Assembly: GCA_030424975.1 (NCBI GenBank)
Contig: JAUHVY010000002.1
Location: 62,001-126,000, forward strand
DNA length: 64,000 nt
From: Alphaproteobacteria bacterium
GTDB taxonomy: Bacteria; Pseudomonadota; Alphaproteobacteria; Micavibrionales; Micavibrionaceae
Direction of reading: 5' to 3'
Made by a program: the position numbers and the translations under genes. The notes below the pieces were generated by a model. It was given only the letters and a program-made list of their open reading frames with translations. It was not told the origin of the DNA and did not search any database. This document shows, one piece after another, positions 8,969 to 18,158 of the stretch (the first letter of the stretch is position 1; every line of letters starts with the position of its first letter).

Positions 8969-9778
8969 CTATCGTCTGGCAACCATCATCTTTTTAATCT
9001 CTGCAATAGCCTTTGCCGGGTTCAAACCCTTCGGACACGTATTTGTACAGTTCATGATCGTGTGACAACGATATAAACGGAACGGGTCTTCAAGTTGGTC
9101 AAGGCGCTCACCTGTGGCGTCATCACGGCTATCTGCGATCCAACGATAGGCTTGCAACAAAATAGCCGGCCCGAGGAAACGATCACCGTTCCACCAATAT
9201 GACGGACAGCTTGTTGAACAACAGAAACACAAAATACATGCCGCAGGGCCGTGACCGTCAGAACCGTTCAGAACAAGTGCATCCTCATCAGATTGCAAGC
9301 GTTCACGGTTTGGAGCGGGCGTATCAGATTTCAGCCATGGCTCAATGGATGTGTATTGCGCATAAACATGATTCAAATCAGGAACAAGATCCTTTACCAC
9401 CGGCATATGCGGCAATGGCGTTACCTTTACATCACCGCTGACATCTTCGATAGCCTTTGTACAAGCTAAGGTGTTTGTGCCATCAATATTCATCGCACAA
9501 GATCCGCAAATTCCTTCGCGGCAAGAACGACGGAGCGTCAATGTGCTGTCGACATTGTTTTTGATATACAACAACGCATCCAAAACCATCGGGCCGCATT
9601 TATCCAAGTCAATCGTCACTGAATCAAGACGTGGGTTCTTCGCCTCGCCATTCTCATCAAGATCTTCAGGAGACCAACGATAAACCTTAAAGGTTTTAGA
9701 ACGCTTCGCGCCGTTTGACACGTCGATCTCTTCACCTTTTTTGATTTGCGAGTTTTTAGGGAGCGTAAATTCAGCCAT
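8969..9778 (-). CDS. sdhB: succinate dehydrogenase iron-sulfur subunit
   Basis: The 269-residue protein carries the ferredoxin-type [2Fe-2S] cysteines in [16 protein letters not shown] with a later CTKAI, and the two cluster-binding groups in [16 protein letters not shown] and [17 protein letters not shown] that hold the [4Fe-4S] and [3Fe-4S] centres. It passes electrons from SdhA to the membrane subunits of complex II. It is on the same strand as sdhCDA but lies 2.6 kb downstream, with icd and an unknown gene on the other strand between them, so it must have its own promoter in 9779-10140. A long N-terminal lead (about 30 residues before KTFKVYRW) is common in this class. Confidence 0.97.
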   Translation of the reverse strand: MAEFTLPKNSQIKKGEEIDVSNGAKRSKTFKVYRWSPEDLDENGEAKNPRLDSVTIDLDKCGPMVLDALLYIKNNVDSTLTLRRSCREGICGSCAMNIDGTNTLACTKAIEDVSGDVKVTPLPHMPVVKDLVPDLNHVYAQYTSIEPWLKSDTPAPNRERLQSDEDALVLNGSDGHGPAACILCFCCSTSCPSYWWNGDRFLGPAILLQAYRWIADSRDDATGERLDQLEDPFRLYRCHTIMNCTNTCPKGLNPAKAIAEIKKMMVARR

Positions 9779-10140
9779 AACTAAAGAAATTCCTTGTTTA
9801 TTTTTTTCGCGTCATTATGACACAAAATCAAGCACATACAAAATCAAACTTTGCGACACCAAAACCTGTACATGCCGATAAATGTATCAGGTTGTTCTTG
9901 TTCAAAAACAGCCTAATTGTCAAGATCTAACTTGTCGGAGTCGTCAGGAAATCTGTTGGCATAATAATAATTTTAAAAACCACGCTAAAAACCACTGGAG
10001 TAACAAAAATTAAGAGCTATTTTTCAATGTGATACTACCATCTGCATACTTAGAAAAAGAAATTTTATTCATACTTTATTCATGATAATAATTTACATTA
10101 TGCGTGAATTTATGCGCATGCATCGAACAGGGGAAAAATC
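9779..10140. promoter_or_regulatory. divergent regulatory region between sdhB and icd
   Basis: This is the only stretch above 300 bases without a gene. It is AT-rich and contains no plausible reading frame or tRNA. It should hold divergent promoters for sdhB and icd. Visible structure includes a direct repeat (AAAAACCAC twice near 9976 and 9988), two TTTATTCAT-like repeats near 10063-10083, and a GC-centred ATGCGCATGCAT block near 10113-10124 just before the icd ribosome site (AGGGGA, 10129-10134). No known operator can be named. Confidence 0.5.
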
Positions 10141-11376
10141 ATGAGCTTAACAATTGTAGATATGACAGGTGACGGCATCTGGCCGGAAATGTCAAAAGTA
10201 ATCCGTGAGGAGCTTATCAATCCGTTTTTTGATATTGAATGGAAAGTTCACGACATCAGCATCTATTCCCGCGACAACACGAATGACGCATCCTTGAACG
10301 CGGCGATTGCCGATCTGAAGGAGCATAAAGCCGCGGTTAAGGGGCCGACAATTACCCCGACAAAAGACCAAACAAAAGAATACGGCCTTAGCACACAACT
10401 AAAATCGCCGAACGGTATTTTGCGCCGCGCCATCGATGGTGCAGTGATTATGCGCACACCGCTCACGACGAGCAACTTGCCGAAAAATGCCAACAACATG
10501 GATCAGGTTACAACCGCACGTCAGGCCGTTGGCGGTATTTACGGTGCGCCCAATTTTGAAATCCCCGGCGCCGGTAAGCTAAAAGTCATTTACCAAGATG
10601 AAAACGGCAATGAACAGGTTTTGTCTGAGCGCAAAGCGGAGCAAGGCGTTGCATTGGTCACAACCGAGACAGATAATGCAATTCGTGATTTTGCACGTGC
10701 CACTCTGCAACAAGGTGTTTCACAAGGGAAATCAGTTGTTTTTGCATCGAAATCAACCATTTTACCGACCTATGACGGGCGCTTCATCGATATTTTAAAT
10801 GATGTTTACAATACTGAATTTAAAGCCGATTTCGAAGCACAAGGATTGGAATTCCGCCCAGATGATTTGATTGATGCGGTTGTTTCAAAAATTCCGCAAG
10901 GTAAGTTTAACAACTGGATCATTGCCGTTAAAAACTACGACGGGGATGTCATGTCAGACCAAGTTGCAGGTGAGTCGCTTTCGTTGGGAATGATGGATTC
11001 AACCCTGATTAGCGCAGACGGCACATTGCTCGCTGATCCACCGCACGGTACGGCGCCTGACCTTGAAAAATTCTGGCACGAGGAAGGCAAATTAGTTGCA
11101 AACCCGACCGCACATATTTTTGCCTATGCCGAAGCCATCCGTCATAAGGGCGAGATTGAAAATAATCCGAAAATTTCCGATATGGCCATCGCACTTAAGG
11201 ATGCCGTTTTGGAAACCATTGAGGCAGGAAAAATGACAGGCGACCTCTCTCATTACATTGGCGCTCAGGCGTTAACGGGACAAGAATTCATTCAGGAAGT
11301 GAAAAAAACCTTCGCTGCAAAAATCGAAAACAACCCCGGTCATGAACAAAAAGCACAAGGTATGGGGCTACACTAA
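10141..11376 (+). CDS. icd: isocitrate dehydrogenase, dimeric eukaryotic-type family, probably NAD-dependent
   Basis: The 411-residue protein aligns end to end with the IDH1/IDH2-like subfamily. Isocitrate-binding and catalytic positions are kept: KSPNG with a following arginine, an arginine in ARQAVGG in the place of IDH1 R132, a tyrosine in GGIYGA, K204 in FASKSTIL, D245 in LIDAVV, and D269 and D273 in KNYDGDVMSD. The cofactor loop differs: HGTAPD at residues 302-307 has an aspartate where NADP enzymes of this subfamily have an arginine (HGTVTRH). HGTAPD is the loop of NAD-dependent relatives such as isopropylmalate dehydrogenase, so NAD use is inferred. The gene sits inside the divided sdh locus. 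An AGGGGA ribosome site precedes the ATG. Confidence 0.9.
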   Translation: MSLTIVDMTGDGIWPEMSKVIREELINPFFDIEWKVHDISIYSRDNTNDASLNAAIADLKEHKAAVKGPTITPTKDQTKEYGLSTQLKSPNGILRRAIDGAVIMRTPLTTSNLPKNANNMDQVTTARQAVGGIYGAPNFEIPGAGKLKVIYQDENGNEQVLSERKAEQGVALVTTETDNAIRDFARATLQQGVSQGKSVVFASKSTILPTYDGRFIDILNDVYNTEFKADFEAQGLEFRPDDLIDAVVSKIPQGKFNNWIIAVKNYDGDVMSDQVAGESLSLGMMDSTLISADGTLLADPPHGTAPDLEKFWHEEGKLVANPTAHIFAYAEAIRHKGEIENNPKISDMAIALKDAVLETIEAGKMTGDLSHYIGAQALTGQEFIQEVKKTFAAKIENNPGHEQKAQGMGLH

Positions 11377-11455
11377 GCCCCCTGCCAGTCGGTAAATCAT
11401 TTTTGACACGCGCCCTTGAAATACGGTATTTTCATGCAAAAGCGGGCGTTTAAAA

Positions 11456-12295
11456 GTGAACGAATTTAACGAACATAGCGGTCATCAAAAAATGACACCG
11501 GAACAGGCGGAGCAGGTTTTCTCCGCACCTCTTGGTGTTATGCTTGGTCGCACCGGCGTGTTATCGCAAGAGCAACAAGACAAAAGCGGATATGTCCAAG
11601 CCCAAATGATCGCCGTACGCCGTGCGATTGAAAATGGTACGACACCAACCGAAAACGCGGAAAACATCATTGGCGTATTCAAGGGAAACATCGATTTTGG
11701 CGCAATGGCCAAAACAGATGATGATAATCGCGCAAAGATGTTATCGCAGCTTCATGTCACGCAAGATGATATTGATTTCAGCATTGAAACCGTGAACAAC
11801 GCACAAAAAAACCGATCAAACGTTAATGACGGCCATGATATCAATATCCCGCCGATTGGTTTTATTCATTTGGATTTACATGCCAAAAACATAGAAGGCT
11901 TCGGCAACATAAAACAAGCTGCCCTGCTTTCGCAGCGCGCCATCGATGCGAGCCACAGCATTAACAGACTGGATAACGATCATCCCAACCCGGACCTGGC
12001 CGGAAAGCGCGGCTTCAAATTATGGGGCGACGAGCATGATGCCCTAAAAGAAGCGATCATCATCGGTCAATCATTACAGGAAAAGGAAAGCGAAGCCATT
12101 GCGGGCCATCCTGCAACCGTTTCGAAAAAGGATCGAGAACGCGTCGCAGGCATTTACGACGCCGCAGCCAAGCTCTACATCGCGGCAGGGCAAAATGATT
12201 TGGCCGATCGTATCTTGGCCGTGCGCGAACACTTATCAGGGTCCAATAACGATCATGAGCGCACGCCTGATCAGGATAATGACCATAGCCTGTAG
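11456..12295 (+). CDS. protein of unknown function between icd and sdhA
   Basis: The 279-residue product was not recognised. It is hydrophilic and mostly helical, with no signal peptide or membrane segment, and its C-terminal tail is rich in Asp, Asn and His. A central block (INIPPIGFIHLDLHAKNIEGFG) is the only part that looks strand-rich. The second half (about residues 170-265) has helical pairs that resemble repeat-type scaffolds (KRGFKLWGDEHDALKEA, then YDAAAKLYIAAGQNDLADR); the latter looks TPR-like. The start is a GTG 79 bases after icd; an ATG at residue 13 is an alternative. It could be cotranscribed with icd, since no terminator is seen between them. It ends at a hairpin facing sdhA. 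Confidence 0.7.
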   Translation: MNEFNEHSGHQKMTPEQAEQVFSAPLGVMLGRTGVLSQEQQDKSGYVQAQMIAVRRAIENGTTPTENAENIIGVFKGNIDFGAMAKTDDDNRAKMLSQLHVTQDDIDFSIETVNNAQKNRSNVNDGHDINIPPIGFIHLDLHAKNIEGFGNIKQAALLSQRAIDASHSINRLDNDHPNPDLAGKRGFKLWGDEHDALKEAIIIGQSLQEKESEAIAGHPATVSKKDRERVAGIYDAAAKLYIAAGQNDLADRILAVREHLSGSNNDHERTPDQDNDHSL

Positions 12296-12304
12296 TTAAA
12301 CAAA

Positions 12305-12333
12305 AAAGCCCCGATCACATCAGGGCTTTCTTT
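12305..12333. terminator. intrinsic terminator facing sdhA
   Basis: AAAGCCC pairs with GGGCTTT around an 11-base inner loop that can pair further (GAT with ATC). A-run and T-run on the two sides suggest it serves both the unknown gene ending at 12295 and sdhA ending at 12365. Confidence 0.7.
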
Positions 12334-12364
12334 AAATTCAAAATCATAAAAACAAAACAACGAA

Positions 12365-14155
12365 TTAGTAAACACGTGCCTTTGGTGGGAACGGCTCAAT
12401 TTCATCCGTCAATGTCTTCATTATAACCGGACGATATTCAATCTTTGTGCTGCCCTTTTCATCTACATAAGTGATGGTGTGCTTCATCCATTTCTTATCA
12501 TCACGATCAGGGAAGTCTTCACGCGCATGCGCACCGCGAGATTCCTCACGATTTGCCGCAGAATGCATGGAGGCAACAGCCTGTGACAACAGGTTATCAA
12601 GCTCTAATGTTTCAACAAGATCAGTATTAAATACCATAGAACGGTCCTTGATACCCAAATCTGCTTTACCTGCGAAACATTCGTTGATCTTACCGACGCC
12701 TTCGTTCAATACATCACCTGTACGGAAAACCGCCGCATGATCCTGCATTGTTTTTTGCATAGACAAACGAAGTTCAGCCGTAGATGTGTCACCCTTAACG
12801 TTGCGGTAATGATCAAGACGATCAATCGCTTTCGTACCGTTATCTTTGCCCATTGGACGATGAGAAGAGCTCGGCTTAACAGTTTCTGCCGCAGTAATCG
12901 CTGCTGCGCGACCGAAGACAACAAGGTCAAGCAAGGAGTTCGAGCCAAGACGGTTCGCACCGTGAACAGATACACATGCCGCCTCACCAATCGCCATAAG
13001 GCCCGGAACAACCGCATTCGGGTCTTTCTTTGTCGGCTTAATGACTTCACATTTATAATTCGTCGGGATACCACCCATATTATAGTGAACAGTCGGCAGA
13101 ACCGGAATCGGTTCCTTGGTCACATCAACACCTGCGAAAATACGCGCGCTTTCCGCGATACCCGGCAAGCGAGCATAAATAACTTCAGGCTCCAAATGCA
13201 TCAGGTTCAGGTGAATATGATCCTTCCCTTCGCCAACACCGCGTCCCTCGCGAATTTCAACGGTCATCGAACGGGAAACAACATCACGCGATGCCAAATC
13301 CTTCGCAGATGGTGCATAACGCTCCATGAAGCGTTCACCTTCCGAGTTTGTCAGATATCCGCCCTCACCGCGCACACCTTCTGTAATCAAACAGCCTGCG
13401 CCGTAAATGCCTGTAGGGTGGAATTGCGTAAACTCCATATCCTGCAACGGAATACCCGCACGAAGAACCATGGCATTACCGTCACCTGTACATGTATGAG
13501 CAGATGTACAAGAGAAATACGCACGGCCGTAACCGCCCGTTGCCAAAATCGTTTGATGTGCACGGAAACGGTGCAACTTACCCGTATCAAGATCCCACGC
13601 CATTACACCAAGGCATGTACCATCATCATCCATAATCAAATCAAGGGCAAAATATTCAATAAAGAATTGCGCCTGATGTTTCAGAGCCTGGGTGTAAAGC
13701 GTATGCAAAATCGCATGACCGGTGCGGTCAGCCGCCGCACATGTACGCTGCGCTGTGCCTTCACCGAAATGTGTTGTCATACCACCAAACGCGCGCTGGT
13801 AAATTTTACCCGCAGCAGTTCTTGAGAACGGCACACCGTAATGTTCAAGTTCAATAATCGCAGGGATCGCTTCGCGGCACATATATTCGATCGCATCCTG
13901 ATCACCAAGCCAGTCAGAACCCTTTACCGTGTCATACATATGGAATTGCCAGCTATCCTCACCCATATTCCCCAACGCAGCAGAGATACCTCCCTGCGCT
14001 GCGACAGTATGTGAACGTGTAGGGAAAACCTTTGAAATAATGGCCGTTTTCAAACCTTTTTCTGCGCAACCAAATCCTGCGCGCAAGCCCGCACCACCGG
14101 CACCGACAACCACAACGTCAAATTCGTGATCAATAATTTCGTAAGAGTCTGTCAT
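12365..14155 (-). CDS. sdhA: succinate dehydrogenase flavoprotein subunit
   Basis: The 596-residue protein has the FAD-binding [15 protein letters not shown] site near residue 15, the histidine of [16 protein letters not shown] that carries covalent FAD in this family, substrate-site blocks [13 protein letters not shown] and RGEGGYLTN, and a C-terminal [11 protein letters not shown] block. It oxidises succinate to fumarate in the TCA cycle. It is the third gene of sdhC-sdhD-sdhA, 41 bases after sdhD. The usual next gene, sdhB, does not follow. Confidence 0.98.
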   Translation of the reverse strand: MTDSYEIIDHEFDVVVVGAGGAGLRAGFGCAEKGLKTAIISKVFPTRSHTVAAQGGISAALGNMGEDSWQFHMYDTVKGSDWLGDQDAIEYMCREAIPAIIELEHYGVPFSRTAAGKIYQRAFGGMTTHFGEGTAQRTCAAADRTGHAILHTLYTQALKHQAQFFIEYFALDLIMDDDGTCLGVMAWDLDTGKLHRFRAHQTILATGGYGRAYFSCTSAHTCTGDGNAMVLRAGIPLQDMEFTQFHPTGIYGAGCLITEGVRGEGGYLTNSEGERFMERYAPSAKDLASRDVVSRSMTVEIREGRGVGEGKDHIHLNLMHLEPEVIYARLPGIAESARIFAGVDVTKEPIPVLPTVHYNMGGIPTNYKCEVIKPTKKDPNAVVPGLMAIGEAACVSVHGANRLGSNSLLDLVVFGRAAAITAAETVKPSSSHRPMGKDNGTKAIDRLDHYRNVKGDTSTAELRLSMQKTMQDHAAVFRTGDVLNEGVGKINECFAGKADLGIKDRSMVFNTDLVETLELDNLLSQAVASMHSAANREESRGAHAREDFPDRDDKKWMKHTITYVDEKGSTKIEYRPVIMKTLTDEIEPFPPKARVY

Positions 14156-14196
14156 TTTTCTCTCTTGTTTCTTGTAAGTTATTCATGTGAAGGCAA

Positions 14197-14598
14197 TTAC
14201 ATGCCCGCCGTAAACGCGATTTTTAAAACACTGAAGATCCCGGCAATAGCAACAGCAAAGAAGAACAATTTCTGCGCTAACAATTTCACGGTTTTGAAGC
14301 CTTCATGTGCGATATAGTCCTCAACCACAACCTGAGAACCAAGTTTCGCATGATAGATCACGGAAATGATTAAAAGGATCATCAAAATGGAATTATGCGG
14401 TTGCGCTAACCATTGTGTGAATTCTGCGTGGGTTGAGCCCTGCAAACCGATAATTGACCAAATAAACCATAAAACCAGGGGAATATTCGCAACAGCCGTT
14501 AGCTTTTGCTTGATCCAATGGTCGGCACCTTCATGCGCAGAACCATATCCTTTTGCAGATTTCAGAGGTGCTGTAAATTCATCTTTTTTCATTTTCAT
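14197..14598 (-). CDS. sdhD: succinate dehydrogenase membrane anchor subunit
   Basis: The 133-residue protein has three membrane segments. It contains YHAKLGSQVVVEDYIAHEG, the block with the haem-ligand histidine and the quinone-site tyrosine of alphaproteobacterial and mitochondrial SdhD. It anchors SdhAB with SdhC and helps bind haem b and ubiquinone. It starts 3 bases after sdhC ends. Confidence 0.95.
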   Translation of the reverse strand: MKMKKDEFTAPLKSAKGYGSAHEGADHWIKQKLTAVANIPLVLWFIWSIIGLQGSTHAEFTQWLAQPHNSILMILLIISVIYHAKLGSQVVVEDYIAHEGFKTVKLLAQKLFFFAVAIAGIFSVLKIAFTAGM

Positions 14599-14601
14599 TC
14601 C

Positions 14602-15009
14602 CTACATATTAAAGCTGAATGATTCTGCGGCATACATCCATGTTAGTGCCGTAAAGAATACAGTGAAGATCAAAACCACATAATTTGTGCGCATGGCTGT
14701 ATCTTTCTCAAGATATTTACCTGTGTCCCAGAACAAGTGACGGATACCGTTGCACATGTGATAATAAACGGCCGCAGACCACAGGAATAAAATAATTTTA
14801 CCGCCTAATGTTCCTGCCATCGTCATTACAAAATTATACTGAGTTTCGCCATACGCGGCAGACACCAAAAATGCGATGATTAATATTGAGCCAAGCATCA
14901 AAGCCGTACCGGTGATACGGTGTGAAATTGACATCAGCGCCGTCAACGGCAATTTATAAACCTGTAAGTGAGGCGAAAGAGGCCTTTGAACTTTTTTCGT
15001 TTCAGACAT
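14602..15009 (-). CDS. sdhC: succinate dehydrogenase cytochrome b556 subunit
   Basis: The 135-residue protein has the SdhC signatures RPLSPHLQVYKLPLTA, SISHRITG (quinone-site serine and arginine) and HMCNGIRHLFWDTG (haem histidine), and three membrane segments. It is the first gene of sdhCDA, with an AGGAAGAG ribosome site 9 bases before the ATG. The 251-base gap upstream (15010-15260) is AT-rich and must hold the sdhC promoter and that of the divergent TerB-like gene; no named operator was seen there. Confidence 0.96.
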   Translation of the reverse strand: MSETKKVQRPLSPHLQVYKLPLTALMSISHRITGTALMLGSILIIAFLVSAAYGETQYNFVMTMAGTLGGKIILFLWSAAVYYHMCNGIRHLFWDTGKYLEKDTAMRTNYVVLIFTVFFTALTWMYAAESFSFNM

Positions 15010-15260
15010 TGTCTAAACTCTTCCTGTTTTTTTATTGAAACAACGCATTTTATGCGCCAGTTGCCCATCATAAGGATAAACACCTGATTTTTAAAGAGCG
15101 ATTTAGCCAAAATCCGTAACAAAAACAATGTTTTTCCGCAAAAGATTTTATCTTTATCCAAAACATCGTTCAGAAAGGATCTTTTTTCAAAAAAATTACC
15201 TGTTATTAAACTTTTAATTCTATACACTTAAGAGCAATATTTGATCTATGGGAGAGAAAA

Positions 15261-15767
15261 ATGGCCGAAGATGATTTTGATCGCACAACCGTCAGCACAA
15301 GCAAGCTTTACATGCTGCGTTGTGTTATTGCCATGGCGCATGCCGATGGTCAGGTCTGCGACGAAGAGCGCGCCTATATTCACGCCATTATGAACCGCAT
15401 TCCGTTAACCAAGGAACAGCGTGATATTCTGGATAATGATCTGGATGTGCCACACGAAAACATCGCCGAACTCTTTGCCCATATTAATGATCCGAAATTC
15501 CGTTCACAAGTGATCTATTTCGCGCGTATCATGGCATATCGTGACGGCGTCCTATCCCCTTCGGAAGAGGACTTACTGAACCGTCTGCATGCGATAGCAA
15601 CTGATGGCTTGAACATGGATGCCATTCGCGCAGACGTTAAACAGGCGATCACGTTGGAGATGAACCAACTCGACATAAAAGTCGATAAATTCAGACCCGA
15701 AGGCGGCCTTTTCGGGCTGTTTGATCGATTGATGCTATGGATGGACATTGACCTGATGCGCGAATAG
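15261..15767 (+). CDS. TerB-like domain protein
   Basis: The 168-residue protein matches the TerB/DjlA-N type of helical domain: MLRCVIAMAHADGQVCDEERAYI near residues 18-40 and a second IMAYRDGVLSPSEEDLLNRL at about 90-110. These are two copies of the acidic helix-loop pattern (A.AHADG.. / A.RDG..S..E) that binds metal in TerB proteins. Its cellular role is not known; single TerB domains occur outside tellurite-resistance operons, and no other ter gene is nearby. A GGGAGAG ribosome site precedes the ATG. Confidence 0.75.
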   Translation: MAEDDFDRTTVSTSKLYMLRCVIAMAHADGQVCDEERAYIHAIMNRIPLTKEQRDILDNDLDVPHENIAELFAHINDPKFRSQVIYFARIMAYRDGVLSPSEEDLLNRLHAIATDGLNMDAIRADVKQAITLEMNQLDIKVDKFRPEGGLFGLFDRLMLWMDIDLMRE

Positions 15768-15840
15768 CCCCTAACTATCAGGAATAATTTTACATTGCGA
15801 CTTTTAATATGGTAATTTACCTGCATAAGAAGGGGTGAAT

Positions 15841-16989
15841 ATGCGTATTAAAGGAGAAGCAATAGATACATTGCTGAAAAGCCATCTGAGCAGCGCGCTC
15901 ATTGATGGCATACGTGATGCACAAAATCCCTTCGACAAAGGCGAGCATATCGTCATGACAGGTTCTGCCAATGCCCACTATATGTGGTATAAGGGGCTGC
16001 AGGATAATTTTATCTATAAACCACCCAGTGATATTGACTTCACACTTTCCATCCCACAGGAAAATGAGCGTAGCATAGAAAATGTTTCGACTTATCGAAA
16101 TCAAATGCTCGATATGCTTGATGCCTCCATAGGGGCTGCTGGCGCAAAAAAAACATGGGAAGGAATCGGCGAATATGACGGAAAAATATACGTTAAACGC
16201 ACCTATTCCGCCGATGAAATAAAGGAAATATTCGACAGCCCGCGCATGCAAAAAATCCTGCATGATGCGCATATTGATGACATAGAAATTCCCGAGGAAA
16301 CAACCGTTACGACCGAATTGGATATGTTGGTATTAGATAACGCGATTGTTGAGCCCCTCATGTTTGATAATAGCGTTTCAGATCAAAACTCTGCTCTGCG
16401 CCGCGAAGCGCCTGAATCCTCCATAGCCTTTAAATTGGCACGCGCCATGCTCGCCGATAAAGAGGACATGTTTAACAAACCGGCGGATAAAGTCGATGTT
16501 CATAATATTTTGCAATCGCCTGATTTTAATTACGACCCGGCGACATTACGCATCATGACCGTCGTAGCGCTCTCACGTTTGGCAAACCCCACTTTTGATT
16601 TCTCCTATTCTCCGATATTGGATAAAGAAAACGGCGCCAAAAAATTACAAGACGGATTACGCGGTGTTTATAATCGCCATTTCATGAGCAATAAGGCCAT
16701 GACAGTCATGAAAAGTTGGAATGACCTCGTCAGCGAAGTCTTCCCTGAAATTGATGAAAACGGGGCGCCTGTCCTCACCGAGGCTGAAGAGGATTTTATT
16801 TATAACTGCATAGAGCCCTATTCAGGTGATCCACGCCGCAGCATAAAAACAGATTTATTACAAAAATCAGACAGTTTAAAATCGGCCTTTGATGCACACC
16901 CGGAAATGAAATCACAAATTGAAAATTCAACATTTTCACATCACCGCATTGCATTTCGCCAAATTGCGCCTGAAATTATTCCTATATAA
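15841..16989 (+). CDS. probable nucleotidyltransferase-fold protein, AbiEii-like
   Basis: The product of 382 residues was not matched to a named gene. Its N-terminal half has a nucleotidyltransferase pattern: G41-S42 (VMTGSANAHYMW), then D64 and D66 in PPSDIDFTL, then a later acidic strand in TTELDMLVLD. A following SSIAFKLARAMLADKED block with KVDVHNIL downstream (K198, D219) resembles the K-x-R / D part of AbiEii-type transferases. The C-terminal 130 residues are helical and unassigned. AbiEii proteins are toxins paired with an AbiEi antitoxin gene; no such partner adjoins here, so a toxin role is not supported by context. Start is the ATG at 15841 after AAGAAGGGG; a GTG at 15835 is less likely. 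Confidence 0.55.
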   Translation: MRIKGEAIDTLLKSHLSSALIDGIRDAQNPFDKGEHIVMTGSANAHYMWYKGLQDNFIYKPPSDIDFTLSIPQENERSIENVSTYRNQMLDMLDASIGAAGAKKTWEGIGEYDGKIYVKRTYSADEIKEIFDSPRMQKILHDAHIDDIEIPEETTVTTELDMLVLDNAIVEPLMFDNSVSDQNSALRREAPESSIAFKLARAMLADKEDMFNKPADKVDVHNILQSPDFNYDPATLRIMTVVALSRLANPTFDFSYSPILDKENGAKKLQDGLRGVYNRHFMSNKAMTVMKSWNDLVSEVFPEIDENGAPVLTEAEEDFIYNCIEPYSGDPRRSIKTDLLQKSDSLKSAFDAHPEMKSQIENSTFSHHRIAFRQIAPEIIPI

Positions 16990-17025
16990 AAACGGCGCGA
17001 AAGGCATCCCTTCACGCCGCTTTAT
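16990..17025. terminator. bidirectional terminator between convergent genes
   Basis: CGGCGCGAAAGG pairs with CCCTTCACGCCG with two mismatches, flanked by A-rich and T-rich sides. It lies between the nucleotidyltransferase-like gene and asd, which point at each other. Confidence 0.65.
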
Positions 17026-17041
17026 AATCATCAAAAATCAG

Positions 17042-18052
17042 TTACTTGCCCTTAATCAAAAGCTCCGCAATTTGTACAGCATTCAATGCCGCGCCTTTGC
17101 GCAAATTATCTGAAACGCACCAGAAATTCAGGCCGTTTTCAACTGAGATGTCTTCACGTACACGCGAAACATAAACATCATCTTCGCCTTGAATTTCCTG
17201 CGGTGTTACATATTCAAGATCTTCATGCTCCAGATCAACCAATGTTACACCATCAAAGTCACGCCATAGCTGTTTTGCTTGCGCCGCGCTCAATTCATTC
17301 TCAAGCTCGACATTCACCATTTCAGAGTGTCCGATGAAAACAGGCACACGCACGCATGATGCACAAACCTTAATCGACGGGTCGAGGATTTTCTTTGTTT
17401 CCACAACCATTTTCCATTCCTCTTTGGTCATACCGTCATCCATGAAAACATCGATTTGCGGTATCACATTAAAGGCAATCTGCTTCGGGTAAACTTGCGG
17501 CTCAGGTGATTGATTCACATAGATACCTTTTGTCTGATTAAACAATTCATCCATTGCCGATTTTCCTGAACCGGATACCGATTGATATGTGCTGACGACA
17601 ACGCGTTTAATTTTCGCGGCATCATGCAATGGCTTTAACGCCACAACCATTTGAATGGTCGAACAATTCGGGTTCGCGATAATGTTACGCTTTGTATGCT
17701 CCGCAATCGCTTCCGGGTTTACTTCCGGCACGATCAACGGCACATCAGGATCCATGCGGAAATGGCTTGTGTTATCAATAACAACTGCGCCAGCCTTTGC
17801 CGCAACCGGTGAATATTGCGCAGATACAGAACCGCCCGGCGATGAAAGAACAATATCAACACCCTTAAAATCGAATTTCGCAAGGTCCTGACATTTAATA
17901 TCATTATCGCCAAAGGAAACTTCCTTGCCGACAGATCTGCTTGATGCCAATGCAATAACGTCATCAACCGGAAAATTACGTTCGTCCAAAATTTTTAAAA
18001 CTTCGCGCCCGACATTACCTGTTGCCCCCGCAATAGCGACTTTATAACCCAT
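17042..18052 (-). CDS. asd: aspartate-semialdehyde dehydrogenase
   Basis: The 336-residue enzyme starts MGYKVAIAGATGNVGREVL, with the NADP-binding GATGNVG loop. It has NPNCSTIQ, whose cysteine is the catalytic nucleophile, and a later FIGHSEMVNVE block with the catalytic histidine. It reduces aspartyl phosphate to the semialdehyde for lysine, diaminopimelate, threonine and methionine synthesis. The true start is the ATG at 18052, behind an AAGGAG ribosome site. The frame happens to stay open for another kilobase upstream, antisense to the neighbouring kinase gene, but that extension is not protein. Promoters for asd and the divergent kinase share the 106-base gap. Confidence 0.97.
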   Translation of the reverse strand: MGYKVAIAGATGNVGREVLKILDERNFPVDDVIALASSRSVGKEVSFGDNDIKCQDLAKFDFKGVDIVLSSPGGSVSAQYSPVAAKAGAVVIDNTSHFRMDPDVPLIVPEVNPEAIAEHTKRNIIANPNCSTIQMVVALKPLHDAAKIKRVVVSTYQSVSGSGKSAMDELFNQTKGIYVNQSPEPQVYPKQIAFNVIPQIDVFMDDGMTKEEWKMVVETKKILDPSIKVCASCVRVPVFIGHSEMVNVELENELSAAQAKQLWRDFDGVTLVDLEHEDLEYVTPQEIQGEDDVYVSRVREDISVENGLNFWCVSDNLRKGAALNAVQIAELLIKGK

Positions 18053-18158
18053 TTTCTTGCTCCTTGCTTTTTCCTGTCTATGGATAGCCGAAAGATTGTG
18101 ATACTCTATACAGGCCTTGTTATGCAAGCCCTTCCTTGTGCGAACCCGCAAAAATGTC

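Noticed and set aside
9779-10140. Possible tRNA or small RNA in the longest gap
   Set aside because: No cloverleaf or T-loop sequence was seen; AT-rich promoter sequence explains it.
11082-11097. Sigma-54-like TGGCACG with GC 10 bases later inside icd
   Set aside because: It is within conserved coding sequence and no gene starts downstream; likely chance.
12737-13825. 362-codon open frame antisense to sdhA
   Set aside because: It is Arg/Cys/Thr-rich, mirrors the codon use of sdhA and has no ribosome site or domain.
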